Origin: Rhizomucor pusillus
Taxonomy: Eukaryota > Mucoromycota > Mucoromycetes > Mucorales > Lichtheimiaceae
Length of the DNA stretch: 64,000 nucleotides
Reading direction: 5' to 3'
Assembly: GCA_900175165.2 (NCBI GenBank)
Contig: FWWN02000697.1
Location: 124,001 to 188,000 of the forward strand
Positions 22,242 through 34,385 of this stretch are shown piece after piece. Under the pieces are notes generated by a model. It did not search any database. It saw only the letters and a list, made by a program, of their open reading frames with translations, and had not been told where the DNA came from. Each line of letters begins with the position of its first letter. Position 1 is the first letter of the stretch. A program made the position numbers and the translations under genes.

Positions 22242-24432
22242 CTAAAGAGAGAATTTTGCATTGTAAATAGCTTCTGGTACGAAAACTGCGGAAATCTACA
22301 GCACATAGTTAGCATAGCAAGTTTGCCAACCAACATCCAATAATACTTGCCTTCTTTCCACCGAACCATCTGCCATTCAGGGCGTTGATGGCCTTCTCCG
22401 CTGCACCCACTGAATCAAACTTTAGGTACACTTCGCCCTGAAACGACAACGATCAGTCAGTTTGTATAACCATTCTTTTCTTTTCAATGTTATCGAATCC
22501 TTACCAAAGAATCTTCATTGACGTGAATATGTTCGACATCACCAAACTGCAAACATTCTTGCTTCACGTCGGCCTCCAAGTCTTTCACCCAATCTGGGTC
22601 GGTTTCCCTATATAAAATGTTAATCATTTGCATAACAAAGGAGAACAAGTTCTTATGTAGCTTACTCAGCGGGATTGAACATATTATCGAGCATAATAGT
22701 ACGGACAGCTTTCATGGGAATATTGGGTCTTGCTCTGAAACAGTTATTGAAGTTAGCTGATGTTAAATGTAGGAGATATAAGAACAACTTACGGCGCGGC
22801 AGGCTCAGGTCGCGGAGGTGGGTTGTCTTCCATCACATCAGTGCGTCGAGCTGCGAGCTTCTGCATCAATTCGGCTCTAGATAGAGAGTTGAGAGCAAGA
22901 CCAGCAGTCTCTGCAAAATATATGTTACCAGTTATGCATATAAAACCATCGTAATCAGTCACTTACCATCATCATCCAAACTGCCGTAATGACCTGAGGA
23001 AGATTTTTCAGTAACTAGACCAACTTTCAGCTTCAATAATTACTATTAGTAACGCTCATTAGAGAAAAAATGCCGGTATGCGAGAACTCACAGGACGACC
23101 AGCAAGGTCAAAGCCATTCATTTTCTCCAATGCTTGTTTGCCATCTGCGGCATGTTTGAATCTAGCACGTCGCTCAAGAGTTAATTACCCTTGTTTGGTA
23201 TGATTATCGCTTTACTTACTGGATGAAAGCGTATCCTTTAGATCGTCCTGTTTCAGGATCTGTGTACAAATGTAGTCTAGTTAATGCTGCACAGAGAAAC
23301 CAATTTCTCCAAATTTGCCTTCCCTACCTTTGTGAAGATTTACATATTCTAACGGACCAAAAGGTTCGAAAATCTGACGAAGATCATCTTCGGTGAGACT
23401 GAAATGTATAGAGCCAACGTAAAGACTATTGCAAAAAAATTCATCGAGGAGTTAACAGAAACGCATAATTTACCAACATTCCATGGTAACTTACGCCTGT
23501 TTTTCGGCTTGCATAGCATATCTGTTCTTTTCCGCCTCAGACATCTGTACCAGAACAGGTATACCTAAAAGTTTCTGGCCAGACATGGCTAGGGCATTTT
23601 GAACCGACTCTTCTTGGTAAAACTCGACGTACCCGACACTGCCTCCTCGTTAATATCTGTATCAATCGAATAATGGATTTTATCGACATACTCACCCCTT
23701 GGAGCGTCTCGAGTTTCGATCCGCGATAATCCTAGCATCTCGAACACGACCTGCCTGCGAGAAGAACTCCTCCAGCTCACGAGACGTCAAGCGAGCAGCC
23801 AGCTGTGTCACAAACACCGTTCTTCTATCGCGATCCTCTTCCGGTATAGGTGGCGAGGGAGACTTGGCGCGTCTTCTTCGACTAATTTTTCACATACAGG
23901 AATTAGCTATTAATTGGCATCCGATCCTACTGCAGACACTTACTCTCGTCTATCGTAGCTACGACTGCGTCTCCTGGGGCTACGGCTTCGTCGTCTAGGG
24001 CTGCTACTATACCGTCTTCGATCACGCGAGCGAGAGCGTCTACGTGCTCCACGTGAGCGAGAGCGCGATCGACTATAATACCTTCTACTACTATGTCTCG
24101 AATGCGAGCGGTGCGACCTCGATCGGGAATGCCTCGAAGGGGAGCGTGAGGAACGATGACTGCTGGAACGATGTGACCTATTCAATTGATACCAGCATAA
24201 AAAACAAGTTTATTAGTGTGCTGCATTGTTACAGCAAGAAATATGGTGAGATTACCGATAATCGTCGTCCCGGTGATCACGATCGTAACTGTCTCGTCCT
24301 TCGTCATGCGACGCTTCCTTCTCCTTCTATGCAAAGCGTCAATCGACCTAGCTGTGAAAGGAAAATAGTATTAATACATACGGATTTCTCCCGGAAGGGA
24401 GCTTCCAGCATAGCTTCAACGTCCATATCCAT
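22242..24432 (-). CDS. RBM39/CAPER-type splicing factor (RS domain, three RRMs)
   Basis: Nuclear U2AF65-related splicing factor that helps 3' splice-site recognition. Starts at the ATG complementary to 24430-24432 with [12 protein letters not shown], the conserved N-terminus of RBM39 proteins. An Arg/Ser domain follows (about 24185-23940). RRM1 has [20 protein letters not shown] and the RNP1-like KGVGYVEF, RRM2 has [20 protein letters not shown] and KGYAFIQF. A linker with LMQKLAAR precedes RRM3, a UHM-type domain with [20 protein letters not shown] and [17 protein letters not shown], ending AIYNAKFSL. About ten exons, all with short introns. The intron-dense structure in a splicing-factor gene may allow autoregulation, but nothing in the sequence proves it. 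Confidence 0.93.
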
Positions 24433-24925
24433 GATGGTGTATGTTAAGATCGGTGTGGAAACGAAAGGTCAAGTTGGGAGAAAAGAGGTTTGGAACAAAT
24501 GTCGGCGAGTGAAACCGATTTGGGGACGAGGACGGATGGCCCAGCTACTAAATTGTTTAATGTCTACGAATCAACATTGATTGAATGAATATCAGTACCG
24601 TGTAGCTGTCGGTATAGGATATTCATCTCTATTTCTATCAATAAATTTTCAAAAGGTTTTAAGATGCACTTAAATCTCTGCGATAAACTGCTCGCACTGA
24701 ACTTCAACAACTAGCATGCAGTCAGAAGAACCAAAATATCGATTCATGATTCTTCTGCTTGCATTTTCACAGGAGATATTGATGCTTTCATTGTATAATA
24801 CCAGTAACGGAAAAGGAAACCCAGTACACCCTCGAAAGGACCCTTGTCAAAATGGAAATGCCCCTCCTCATCACCCTTGCCGAGGTCAATTCTTCTTGTT
24901 CTCTCTTTTATTTTCTTTCTTCTGA
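24433..24925. other. Divergent promoter region
   Basis: Lies between the minus-strand RBM39-like gene and the plus-strand repeat-protein gene, so it should contain both promoters. A pyrimidine-rich run (about 24895-24922) directly precedes the ATG at 24926. No gene; the 69-codon plus frame at 24716-24925 has no family resemblance. Confidence 0.45.
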
Positions 24926-26172
24926 ATGCCGCGCAAAGATAACACAAACGATACACACTCGAGCTACAGTCCTCAGGATCGTCCATTGCAGGCTCCAACA
25001 AGGAGTCGTGTGAACGACCACAGTGAACACCAGATCGGCGATGTAAACATCGATGATACGCTAGGTGGAGGTTACGCCACTTTCGAGAACTGTGAAGAAA
25101 ACGAAGGCCAAGGCAAAGGCAAACTACCCTTGCCAAAGGGTAGAAAGGATTGGAGACCGAGCATAACGGAGCAAAGGAAGTCATCTCTAGTCAGCCGAGT
25201 GGAAACAGCTGGAAAAGATGGTAAGGTGCAATACTTTAGACTGTACTACTTGGATTCTCTTGTTCTAATTATCGAACCTTGCTTGCAGCGTTTCGCAGAT
25301 CATCCACATATCTACCGTCTGAAAAATCTGTTATAGATGCTCTCGCCGATACATTCAACACATGGAGTCCAGGCGTAGATCGCCCGAAAGCAGCAGTAGA
25401 ATCCGAGCGCAGAGTCTCGTGGTCGGAGCGAGCAATGTCATTTCTCTTCAACAGGGAAAAGCCTTCATTAAAACAATCCGCCGCTGGATATCAGCCTGCA
25501 GAAGACGGTGGTCAGCATGACGTTGAATACCTTGCATCGGACGGTGCATACGATGATTTGCAAGGAACCTTTTACGTTTGGAAGGATCGGCCGGATACGG
25601 TTACCACGAACAGCGCTGCCACAAAGTCGCAGTCGTTGTCGTCCTACGCCGATATTGTAAAGCAAGGCTTAAAGCGCACCAACAATAACAACGGAGGAAC
25701 AAAAGCTGACACAGGCGATCAGCAAAAGGAATGGTTCGATCCTGATCCTGAAAAGGCTCGGGTCGCGGTTCCGCCGCGATCTGTTCCAAAAGGCAACGAC
25801 CAAGAGCTCTGGTTTGATTCTGATCCGGAAAGTGGTCGGGTAGCACTTCCTCCGCTGTCCGTAAACGCTTCAAAAGAACAAAAGAATGACAAGCAGCAAA
25901 GTAGCAAGCTACTACACAGCTTGAAAGGACAAAAAGCTAGCACTCAAGCTCAGGATTCCTTGAACGAAGACCAGGACTTTAATATTCGTGAAAAGAAACT
26001 AGATTGGAGGACAAAGGCGACCGAAAACTACGAGGATACGCAAAAGACAAACAAGTATGACAGTGACCTTGAAAATTGGAAGACATACCCATCCGGTGTG
26101 TCTCATCATTCCCCAACGGGAGATAACCAACGTTGGCCGGAAGACTATCACCTACGAGATGAAAACCACTGA
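24926..26172 (+). CDS. Disordered protein with W-F-D-x-D-P-E repeat, unknown function
   Basis: Two exons joined across an intron (about 25221-25288; donor GTAAGG, acceptor TTGCAG), giving about 390 residues. The N-terminus is polar (MPRKDNTNDTHSSYSPQDRP). A segment with PSEKSVIDALADTFNTWSPG looks helical. The second half is low in hydrophobics and contains two near-identical units: EWFDPDPEKARVAVPPRSV and LWFDSDPESGRVALPPLSV, about 23 residues apart. A further WRT/WKTYPSG region follows, and the protein ends DYHLRDENH. No transmembrane segment or known domain. The repeated W-F-D-x-D-P-E-x2-R-V-A-x-P-P-x-S-V unit suggests a short linear binding motif. I do not recognise the family. Confidence 0.7.
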
Positions 26173-26387
26173 TTTCATAATTGCATAATATATCTTTGCT
26201 TGCGTTGTGAAAACTAATCACGTCAAAACTGTAGTTAAACCCTCCTGTTTGGAATATTGGGAGTAGTTTGAACGTCTTTATTGTGAATTCGTTCAAGCAT
26301 TGAGGAGGGAGCGGAAGAAAGGGAAAAGTTTAAAAAGAAAGAAAGGAGAAAGCAATATCATCGTTTCCATTCAAGAGGCACAGTTTT

Positions 26388-27280
26388 TAAAGCTCCATAC
26401 CAGCAGCTTCGTCGTCGGAAGAAGCATAACTTACAGAGCTCATTTCATCCTCGTCAGAGCTTTCGTCTGCTGCTGCGTCAGCTGCCTCCTTTGTTGCATA
26501 TCGTGCTACATAATCTAGTTTGATCAAAGTAAGGCATTAGTGTCTACACTGTATGCTAAATAGACGGTCCTTCGTCATTCTCACCTTTTACTTTGGCTTC
26601 GTATTTGGCGGGCTCCCTCATCAGCAAAGCAGCAGCTTCACCGTTCAAAGGATCTGTTGGGTTGGGGTAGCGAAGAAGCTGTGGCAGGAAGACCTCAAAG
26701 ATGTTGATCATATCTATTTCAGACGAAAAAAAAAGAAGAAAGCCGTCAGAGATCAGATAGACTTTCCCGGGTAACCAGTTGAAGACCCACTCACCAAACA
26801 TTGGACTCCAAGTTTGGTTGATGACATCCAGACATACTGAGCCGCTCCTACATCAATGAAATGTCCCGTAAGTAACCGTTATCTATATTTCAACATGTTC
26901 TGCTTTCATGTTACGTACACTTCGTCGATGTTTGGATGGAATATTCTATTCATGAAACCAATACTGGGAGACTTATAGGGATACTGATCAGGCAATTCGA
27001 CGTGAACCTTCCAAACACCTCCCGTAAACGGTGCTGTTGGACAAGTCATTTGTTAGCAGCGACGTCCATAGCCCAGCAGATTACCATGATACATACTGTC
27101 GGAAGGACCGTGGAAACGAACATAGAATTCCTGCATGTTATCATTGACGAGTGTGACTTCATAGTCGCTCATTAAGCTTAACAGCAGTCAGATTTCCTGG
27201 ATTGCGTGCAGTTCTTTGTCACAAATGAATACTTACAGCTTCATGACATCGGTTTCTATTCGCCTTCGCGGGGTGGACAT
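26388..27280 (-). CDS. UBC8: Ubiquitin-conjugating enzyme E2, UBE2H/Ubc8 type
   Basis: E2 of the GID/CTLH pathway, which in yeast drives degradation of gluconeogenic enzymes after glucose addition. Starts at the ATG complementary to 27278-27280 ([20 protein letters not shown]). Six or so exons encode [40 protein letters not shown] with the active-site Cys, then [20 protein letters not shown] and [20 protein letters not shown]. The C-terminus is acidic ([20 protein letters not shown]) and ends MEL, exactly as UBE2H proteins do. Length (about 185 residues) fits. The identification as UBE2H rather than another E2 rests on the acidic tail and the PLNGEAAA block. Confidence 0.95.
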
Positions 27281-28981
27281 TATGGGTCGATTAAGAGGTA
27301 TGTGCGGAAGAACCCGCAGGATCAGCTCCGTCGTCCTTTTGTGCGCCGTGACTCGCATGAACGTGGCCATGTTTCACTTTTTGTTAGCTTGAAACATGGA
27401 TCAGCGCAACCTTTGGGATTTGTGATTGATATCTTGGCCTTTAACGCTGCTTTCAGTTTCCCTGTGGATGCATCCATTCAATGGTTGGCGACTACAATCA
27501 CTGGTGGATCTGATGGAAGTACACCAAGTGATATTTCGGGGATGTGAACTTTCCTTTCCAGTGACATGTCTGGCCAATTGCAACAATCCATTGCTCTAAT
27601 GGCAAGTAATCCATACAAGAGCTTTTTAGTAGAGGACATGAATACTATCGCGTCAATTCTCAAATTCTGATCTCTTCCGTTTGTTAGCCAAATCATTATG
27701 ATGGTATTGGAAAACTTCATGATCATGGAGACTGGATAGTACACTGTGCCGTTATATCCATCAAATTTTGAAGCTCCCTTCCCTCTCCCATGATTTCCAT
27801 GATTTTGAGATCTGATTCATGGCAAGTAAGTGGACCGAAAAGTCAAATAAATGTGGATTGCGTCAGCTGCAGTGTGTTATCATTGCTGTTCAAATAAGCA
27901 TATGGAAAGCTGTCATTTTGGAAAGAAAAGTAAAGCAATAATCACTTTTCAGCGCCTTACCTCCTATAGGTGCACATTCTTACCGGTTATGTGCTCGTTT
28001 TTAGCCCTTTCGCTGTCAAACAACTACATATGCAGACTGAAATTTTTCGATTTCTACGAGCTTGCAAGTAGTTTTTTATCCAAAATTGACAATGACGCAT
28101 GCAAAAGTTCTGTAAGTATCTGTTCGATGGACATTAATGTCTATAGAACAAGGAGGAGATATTAGAGCTCGCGCGCGAAACTTATATTTATTCCATTCCT
28201 CTCTTCCGGGAAAATAAAGACCCGTGGAGGAAAAGGGAAAAGAGAGAAGCTCAAGTTGTCGGATGCTGGTTCGAGAGTTTCTGGAAACGAGGATGCTTAT
28301 GGCAATAATATAATACAGGGACCTGGCTGGCGGCGGAGGACCATCTGTTCCAGAAATAATACAAACGTTATATAAACAATAACTAATAAAATCGCCCACT
28401 TTGTCCTCGAGGTAAATAACTCAATTCTAGGTGCGTTCATGGATCTTAGAGTGCTGGCACATGAATACTAATAAGCTTTCTGCAAGTCAACAACATGAAT
28501 TTGCCATTAGTCTCGGTACCGTCAATTTGGTGCCTAGGCGAACTGTGTAACAAGCGCGGTCTGGTGCGACCTTGCTCGGGCATGCTGTACTGGGTTCAAG
28601 GTTGATGCTTGCCAATGAGGATTATGGAAGCCTCGTGCAAGTGTGACCTCCTCTCGTACTTTTTTTCGCCTCCCTCTTTAGTCCAGCGGCCCGAGATTGC
28701 AATCACCTCCTGAGTAAACCAAATAAGCCTTACTTTATCTTTCTTCTTCTTTGCTTTATTCATCTCAAACTTTTTCTTTTCTTTTGCTAAAGTCGATCTT
28801 TGTAAGATCCTTTGCTTTATCCAGATCTACTCAGCATTTTAACGGCGTGCCGTGGAAATCGTTCTTCCCTTCTTTTATTTCTCTTGTTTTCCCTTGCTTT
28901 TCTTGTCGAGAGCACCGGCTTGCTTGGTCTCCATTGTACACTTTCCTTTCACCTTCACCTTTGTATCTCCTCTTCGCTTGA
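27281..28981. other. Long intergenic region, no gene supported
   Basis: About 1.7 kb between UBC8 (minus) and the C2H2 factor gene (plus). It must contain both promoters. Open frames of 88-107 codons (for example 27478-27744 and 28076-28399, minus) have no family similarity I can see. A strongly pyrimidine-rich stretch (about 28735-28980) immediately precedes the C2H2 start and is probably its 5' leader. A long regulated promoter is plausible for a transcription-factor gene. Confidence 0.5.
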
Positions 28982-30253
28982 ATGCTTTCCGTTTACCCTG
29001 GTATGAGCTTGGATATCAACTTCTCACAGGCGGTTCCTGGCTACCCCCGTGGAGGCGTCGCACCTGCTCCACACGCGAGTTATCCCGTACAACCGTATTC
29101 CACCAAAGGCATCGTCGAACCGCAAGACTTGTTTGCAGGCATCGCACTTCCGGCGACTACGGCAGGCCCAGTTAGTCCCGCCTTGATTGATCATCCAAGC
29201 TCCTTTGGTTTTGCAGTGACGTCGGCTGGCGCGACGCACGCAGCCTACCCAACCTACATGTCACCACCGTTTGTACAGCAGCCCCATCAATCTCGTACGC
29301 TTGCGTCGGGACCCATGCCCACCGCTGTATACAGCACAGCACCGTTCGACCTTCGACAGACTTCTCCCGTACAAGTCTCTGCCGGCACACCCCCGATGCC
29401 CATGCACGACGAGCGAGCTCTGCCGCGAACAGTGTTGACAACCCAAGAAGCATATCTACGCGAAGCTCAACCACAGCCGCTGCAGGAAGAGTCCGGCTTG
29501 CCCGTCGACCTCTGCAGGTACAACAGCAATAGCAGCAATGCCACCGCCGCTAACAATAGCAGCAACAGCAACAACAATATTGGCAGCAGTCCGCAGCTGG
29601 CTGGTCCAGCAGCAGGAACTGCGTTCAGCCCCGAGTTCCCGACTGGATATCATCCTTATATGTTCTCTGGTAACGTGTTAATTCTCCTAGAATGATCGCC
29701 TTTTCGCTTACACACGCAAGCAGGTCCACTGATGGCACCTTCGCCAACTAAGCCTATGCTAGCTGGAAGCAGCAGTAGCGAGAACAAGCGGGTCGATTCG
29801 ACATCCCCGGTGTTCTGCTCGCCGTCCCGGCAACAGCATTATCAGACAACTATGCAGAGTTATCCTTACAAACGTCGTTCGTCTGGCGCAACATCTCGGT
29901 CTTCTTCGCCTACGTCTGACAGCAGCACGTTGCAAAACATGATGGCGACGTTCAACACGAAAGTTTCTTCTACAACTCCAAAGCGGTACAAGTGCAGCGT
30001 GTGCTTCAAAAAGTTTACACGCCCCAGTTCACTGACGACGCACATGTACAGCCACACTGGCGAGGTAAATAAAATTAACCGCAAAATGTACAAGATGTAT
30101 ACAATCTCCTAACGACAACTGTAGAAACCCTTCAAGTGCCCTGTTGAAGGTTGCGGCCGCCACTTTTCTGTTGTAAGCAACTTGCGAAGACATGCAAAGA
30201 TTCACAATAACCATCCAGTATCCTCCGCTTCCGCTTCACCTTCTTCTTCATGA
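28982..30253 (+). CDS. C2H2 zinc-finger transcription factor (two fingers, C-terminal)
   Basis: Three exons, about 390 residues. The N-terminal 330 residues are Pro/Ser/Ala/Thr-rich with an Asn/Ser homopolymer-like stretch (about 29520-29585), as in regulatory proteins. The two fingers are at the extreme C-terminus: C-x2-C-x12-H-x3-H in YKCSVCFKKFTRPSSLTTHM, then after the linker HTGEKPFKCP a C-x4-C-x12-H-x3-H finger with GCGRHFSVVSNLRRHAKIH. The linker is split by an intron (about 30065-30122). The finger pair with RPSSL/SVVSNLRRH is the arrangement seen in fungal FlbC-like and related two-finger regulators, but orthology is not shown. Nuclear, sequence-specific DNA binding is expected; target genes unknown. 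Confidence 0.88.
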
Positions 30254-31047
30254 GACCCAGTACACTCCTTATCAGAAAACCTTGGATACAATGTGCGATA
30301 AGCTCGGCTTTGCATGCAAAGTAGAGCTTATTGAATACAATCCAGCTCCCTGTAATCCTAAATTCCTCACATTTAACTCCCCATCCCTTATGCTCATCCT
30401 CATCTGGTTGTTTATAGTGTTCCTTTGCATATTTGTCTGATCGATAGAGACCTTCTTCGTGTGGCTCCGCTCTTGGACGTACGCTGTTCGAATGTAAAGT
30501 TGCTTACTACTCTTAAACATTTTAAGGTCACAGATCCTGTATCCTCCTCTTTATGTCAAGCGCCGTGTCTATTTTCTTATTTCCGTGCCCATCCTTGATG
30601 AGGGATTTACCAATATTGGACACAAACATACGGGGGCACCGTGCAATGTATCACAGACACGTAGCATGCGGAAATCTTAATCAGAGACTTTGCAGCGTCA
30701 TTATCGATCGTTCATCATAAATTAAACGATAATGTCAGTAACCCTCTTTTAAAGACAAAATTTGTCGAAGCCATATGCTCACGATTAATCGAAAGTTTTA
30801 TTGGTACAGATTATGAAAGGGAACACATCTGGCAACATCTCAGGAACCCAGGTGCAAGGCTTTTCGATCCTGCAGCAGGAAACAATTACTGTCTCGGACG
30901 CAAGTTAAATAAACACGTGTGCATCGAGAAGAAATTCTACATCTTGTAGCAGTATATATCAGGCAGCATTGGTACTTGAGTGGGAAGTACAGTCTAGAAC
31001 AACTATCGTGCAAATTTTTCGCGCGACTTTCTCACCGGCTTGTGTCC
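30254..31047. other. Intergenic region
   Basis: 3' flank of the C2H2 gene and promoter of the FAM210-like gene. AT-rich with no supported open frame. The downstream gene's frame is open upstream to 30919, but that extension has no conserved look. Confidence 0.5.
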
Positions 31048-31625
31048 ATGTTTGGTGGTCTCGGTATCAAAGCGGCAGCAGCAGTACCTTTTCGTCAATC
31101 TATCCGCGACATCAGTCAAAGGAGACTAACTAGTGCGTCGAGCCAGCAGCAGATGAGAGGCTGGCGCAAGTATGCACAGCAGTTCCGCGACAAGCCGGCA
31201 TCGTACATGACGAGCTTTGCCATTCTGCACGAAGTGACCGCCATTGTGCCGTTGCCGCTTGTGTACTATGCTCTAGATTACTCAGAGGTCCGCGTACCTG
31301 TTCCAGAGCAGGCAGTAGCTGAAGGCAATAGAATCATGAGCAAAATTAGGACACGGTATGGGTTTGAGCCGCTCCCAGCGGACAGTCGGGTCATGGTCAA
31401 CTTGGCAACATCGTACGCTGTGGTCAAGGTAATTTCGGGCCAACGTACATCTGCTATTATTCCCTTTTTTGGAACTAAATTGCGTTTCCTCTATCATTTG
31501 CAAAGGTGTTGATGCCGCTGCGTATAGCAATTTCTGTAGCCCTGACCCCTTTCTTTGCCGAACGGCTGGTTGGTCCCGTTGCTGCCTCATTTATTAGAAT
31601 GTTCCGACCAGCAAAGGGGTCGTAA
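31048..31625 (+). CDS. FAM210 (DUF1279) mitochondrial membrane protein
   Basis: Small mitochondrial inner-membrane protein of the DUF1279/FAM210 family. The ATG at 31048 is chosen because it begins a basic, Ala/Ser-rich import leader (MFGGLGIKAAAAVPFRQSIR). Exon 1 carries the conserved start of the domain: AQQFRDKPASYMTSFAILHE followed by VTAIVPLPLVYYALDY, the first hydrophobic helix. After a single intron (about 31429-31505) the second exon carries the second helix, VLMPLRIAISVALTPFFAER and a short C-terminus FIRMFRPAKGS. Animal FAM210A/B affect mitochondrial translation and metabolism; the fungal role is not established. About 165 residues, the usual size. Confidence 0.88.
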
Positions 31626-32072
31626 ACTCAAGCGTTTCTTTAGCCACTGTATGAGGACCTCTGCTAGCCAACGTCTTATTCGCCTTCACCCTCGTAGTCT
31701 GACCATGGTAGTCTCTTGTTAGCACGCGATGATGGCGACAAATGCCGCTCAAAATAGCTCGAAGCTAGCAGCAGGACCGTGCACATGTCAATAAATTAAC
31801 TTACAACCCAAATATTACAAGACACCTATTTTTGATCTTGGCATCTGTAGCGATAGCTTGACGTCCATGTCTGAAAATGGCTAAGCCCGGTGCCCTTCTC
31901 GGACCCATTTTTTCCCAGCGCTGCTGCACACAGACACTCACCGACCACCATTCTGACTTGCACAAACCGATAAAAGGCGGGCTTCCTTTCATTGCCTGTG
32001 CACGCTGTCCTCCCTCTCTCTCTCTCTCTCACACACACACACTTCTTCTGCCTTATCTGTTTTCTACGGATC
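31626..32072. other. Intergenic region and 5' leader of the aminotransferase gene
   Basis: No coding frame of interest. It includes the 3' end of the FAM210-like gene and, near its right end, a dinucleotide repeat that probably lies in the leader of the next gene. Confidence 0.5.
32014..32042. repeat. (CT)n(AC)n microsatellite
   Basis: A run of CT repeats (32014-32030) changes directly into AC repeats (32031-32042), 31 bp before the aminotransferase start codon. CT-rich leaders are common in fungi; the compound repeat could vary in length between strains. Confidence 0.85.
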
Positions 32073-34384
32073 ATGTCTGGAACGAGCACCCCTAAAAGCG
32101 AATCAAGCGCGAGAAAATTCCATTTCTACGATATCGCACAGCGAGTTGTACAACAAATCCGAAGGTTGGTCGTAGGCATGGATGATTCAACTTCTAAAAG
32201 AAAAAGCTGACAAGATCGGCTACAGCGAGACTGAATCGCGCGCACACCAACTGCTACGCAGCGCTCCTGGCAATGCCAACAAAGCCGACAGGAAGATTGG
32301 AGCGTATGGAATAGAGCATCCTGGTTCCACTGGCGTGATTTATGTCATGGACAGAGCCATGGCTAATGGTTTTACCTACGGTGACGAATCATGGGGTAGA
32401 TAGATATATACACTTAGTAGTGAAAACAGACACAGAAACCTAACACTTTATCGTCCGTCCTTCTTCCTTTGTATCGGTTTGCTGCAGCGAACTTTGGACA
32501 AGGAGCTCCGGAAGGTAAGAATATGCATGACGATAAAATGAATACGCGACAGGATAAATTAACCATACATGAATAATTTATATTTATCTGCAGTCGGACA
32601 CATTGATGGCTGTGCGGACAAGCCGAACAAGATCGAAATCCCCACTGCTGCCTTTGAATACGCCCCAACTGCTGGTATCAAGGAACTTCGCACAGCTGTC
32701 GCCAATCTCTACAATGAAATCTACCGTTCAGACAAGCAGTCAAAGTATACCTATGAGAATGTAAGTCGCGGCTCCTTTTTAATAAGGTCTTCGAGTTATT
32801 TGTTTAATAAATATCGCATCATCAGGTCTGCATCGTGCCAGGCGGGCGGGCTGGCCTCACGCGCGTTGCAGCTGCTATCGGCGATATCAACGTTGGTTAT
32901 TTCTTGCCCGAGGTAAGATAAAGAGGAAAAAAATAGAAAATCGATACATCAGGAGAGCACCCACGAGTATGTCACGACATCTACGATGCTGACAGCGAAT
33001 TACTCTAGTATACCGCATACGAGCAGATGCTTTCAGTTTTCAAGCGCTTTGTCCCCATTCCTACTACCTTGGATGAGGAGTCAAAGTACCACATCGACCC
33101 TGATACCATCCGCAAAGAGGTCTCTAACCGCGGTCTTGGTCTCATTGTTGCATCGAATCCCCGCAACCCGACCGGTCAAGTGATCGAAGATGGTGAATTG
33201 AAAGAATTGGTGGCTATCGCAAGAGAAAGACACACAACGCTTGTCATGGACGGTGCGTGCTCATCATATCCCGTACATATGACCTTGGTGTATATCTCGC
33301 TCTGACGTAAAACCTTTCCTTAGAATTCTATTCGGCATACATCTATACGCATGACGAGTCACAGAACGGCCGAACTGTCAGCATTGCAGAATATGTGCAA
33401 GGTAAATATAGCTCACGCCTTTTTCTATGTACCGTTGATTCACATTCAAACATTTGCAACCGCAACATAGACGTTGACGAGGATCCTGTCATCATCATCG
33501 ATGGTCTCACAAAGAACTTTCGCGTAATGTTTTCACGTCGAGCAGGTTCGCGTGACAAACAAACTCACACACAATTTGCTTAATTTAGCTTCCCGGCTGG
33601 CGCATCTGTTGGATCGTTGGACCAAAGGACGTTATTTCGTCTATGCAGAGCTGCGGTTCCTTCTTAGAAGGTGGGAGAAAAAGAATGGTGTCTTATCAGT
33701 ATCAACGCATAGAGGCTCACTAATCTGTACGGGCTAAAAAAGGCGGTGCCAACCATCCTCTGCAGCTAGCAGCTATCCCGCTTTTGGACCCATCAGTCTA
33801 TAGAAACGAAGCAAAGTATTTGCAACAGCACTTTAGAGCCAAGAGAGACTATGTCCTGAAGCGACTGGAAGAAATTGGACTCAAGGTCCGTGTACCTCCC
33901 GAGGCTACATTCTACATATGGCTGGATCTTAGCTCGCTGCCTGCACCTCTTGACATCGGTCTCAACTTTTTCGAAGAGTGCTTAAAGGAGAAAGTGTAAA
34001 TATTCATCAAGCCATGCAGTTATCTTGATTTGCGCTGTTACTGATCTGAGGAAATATCTCTCTTTCCTCCTTTTTTAGAATTGTCGTCCCTGGTATCTTC
34101 TTTGACGTCAACGTAAGGCTGCAAAACCTTCAATGCAATTTCTGCATTCGTCCTTTTCTAATGTCTTCTTCCACTTAGCCCGCCCATCGTCGCGAACTGT
34201 TTGAATCTCCTTGCCATCACTTCGTCCGTCTCAGCTTTGGACCTCCCATGAGTGAGCTTGAAAAGGGCTTGGATGGTATCGAAAGAGGTAATAATTGTTG
34301 TTATTTGCTCCGGCACTGTGCTATTACTGTTAATTAACAAATTCCATGTTGATAGTCGTCAAAAAATTCACCAACAAAAACTAG
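32073..34384 (+). CDS. PLP-dependent class I/II aminotransferase
   Basis: Cytosolic fold-type-I aminotransferase of the aspartate-aminotransferase superfamily; the amino-acid substrate cannot be read from the sequence. The start at 32073 gives MSGTSTPKSESSARKFHFYD. About eleven exons. Recognisable blocks: FEYAPTAGIKELRTAVANLY, the glycine loop (VPGGRAGLTRV), LGLIVASNPRNPTGQVIEDG (the NPxNPTG block), LVMDEFYSAY, and the Schiff-base lysine in DGLTKNFRLPGWRICWIVGP. Then VYRNEAKYLQQHFRAKRDYV, VPPEATFYIWLDLSSLPAPL and the final arginine region HHFVRLSFGPPMSELEKGLD. One exon is only about 27 nt (ANFGQGAPE). The first exon-intron junction near 32160-32200 is uncertain because the apparent intron would be very short. 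Confidence 0.88.
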
Positions 34385-34385
34385 A

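Noticed and set aside
27206..27547. 113-codon plus-strand open frame
   Set aside because: It overlaps the first exon of the UBC8 gene on the other strand and its promoter; treated as an antisense shadow.
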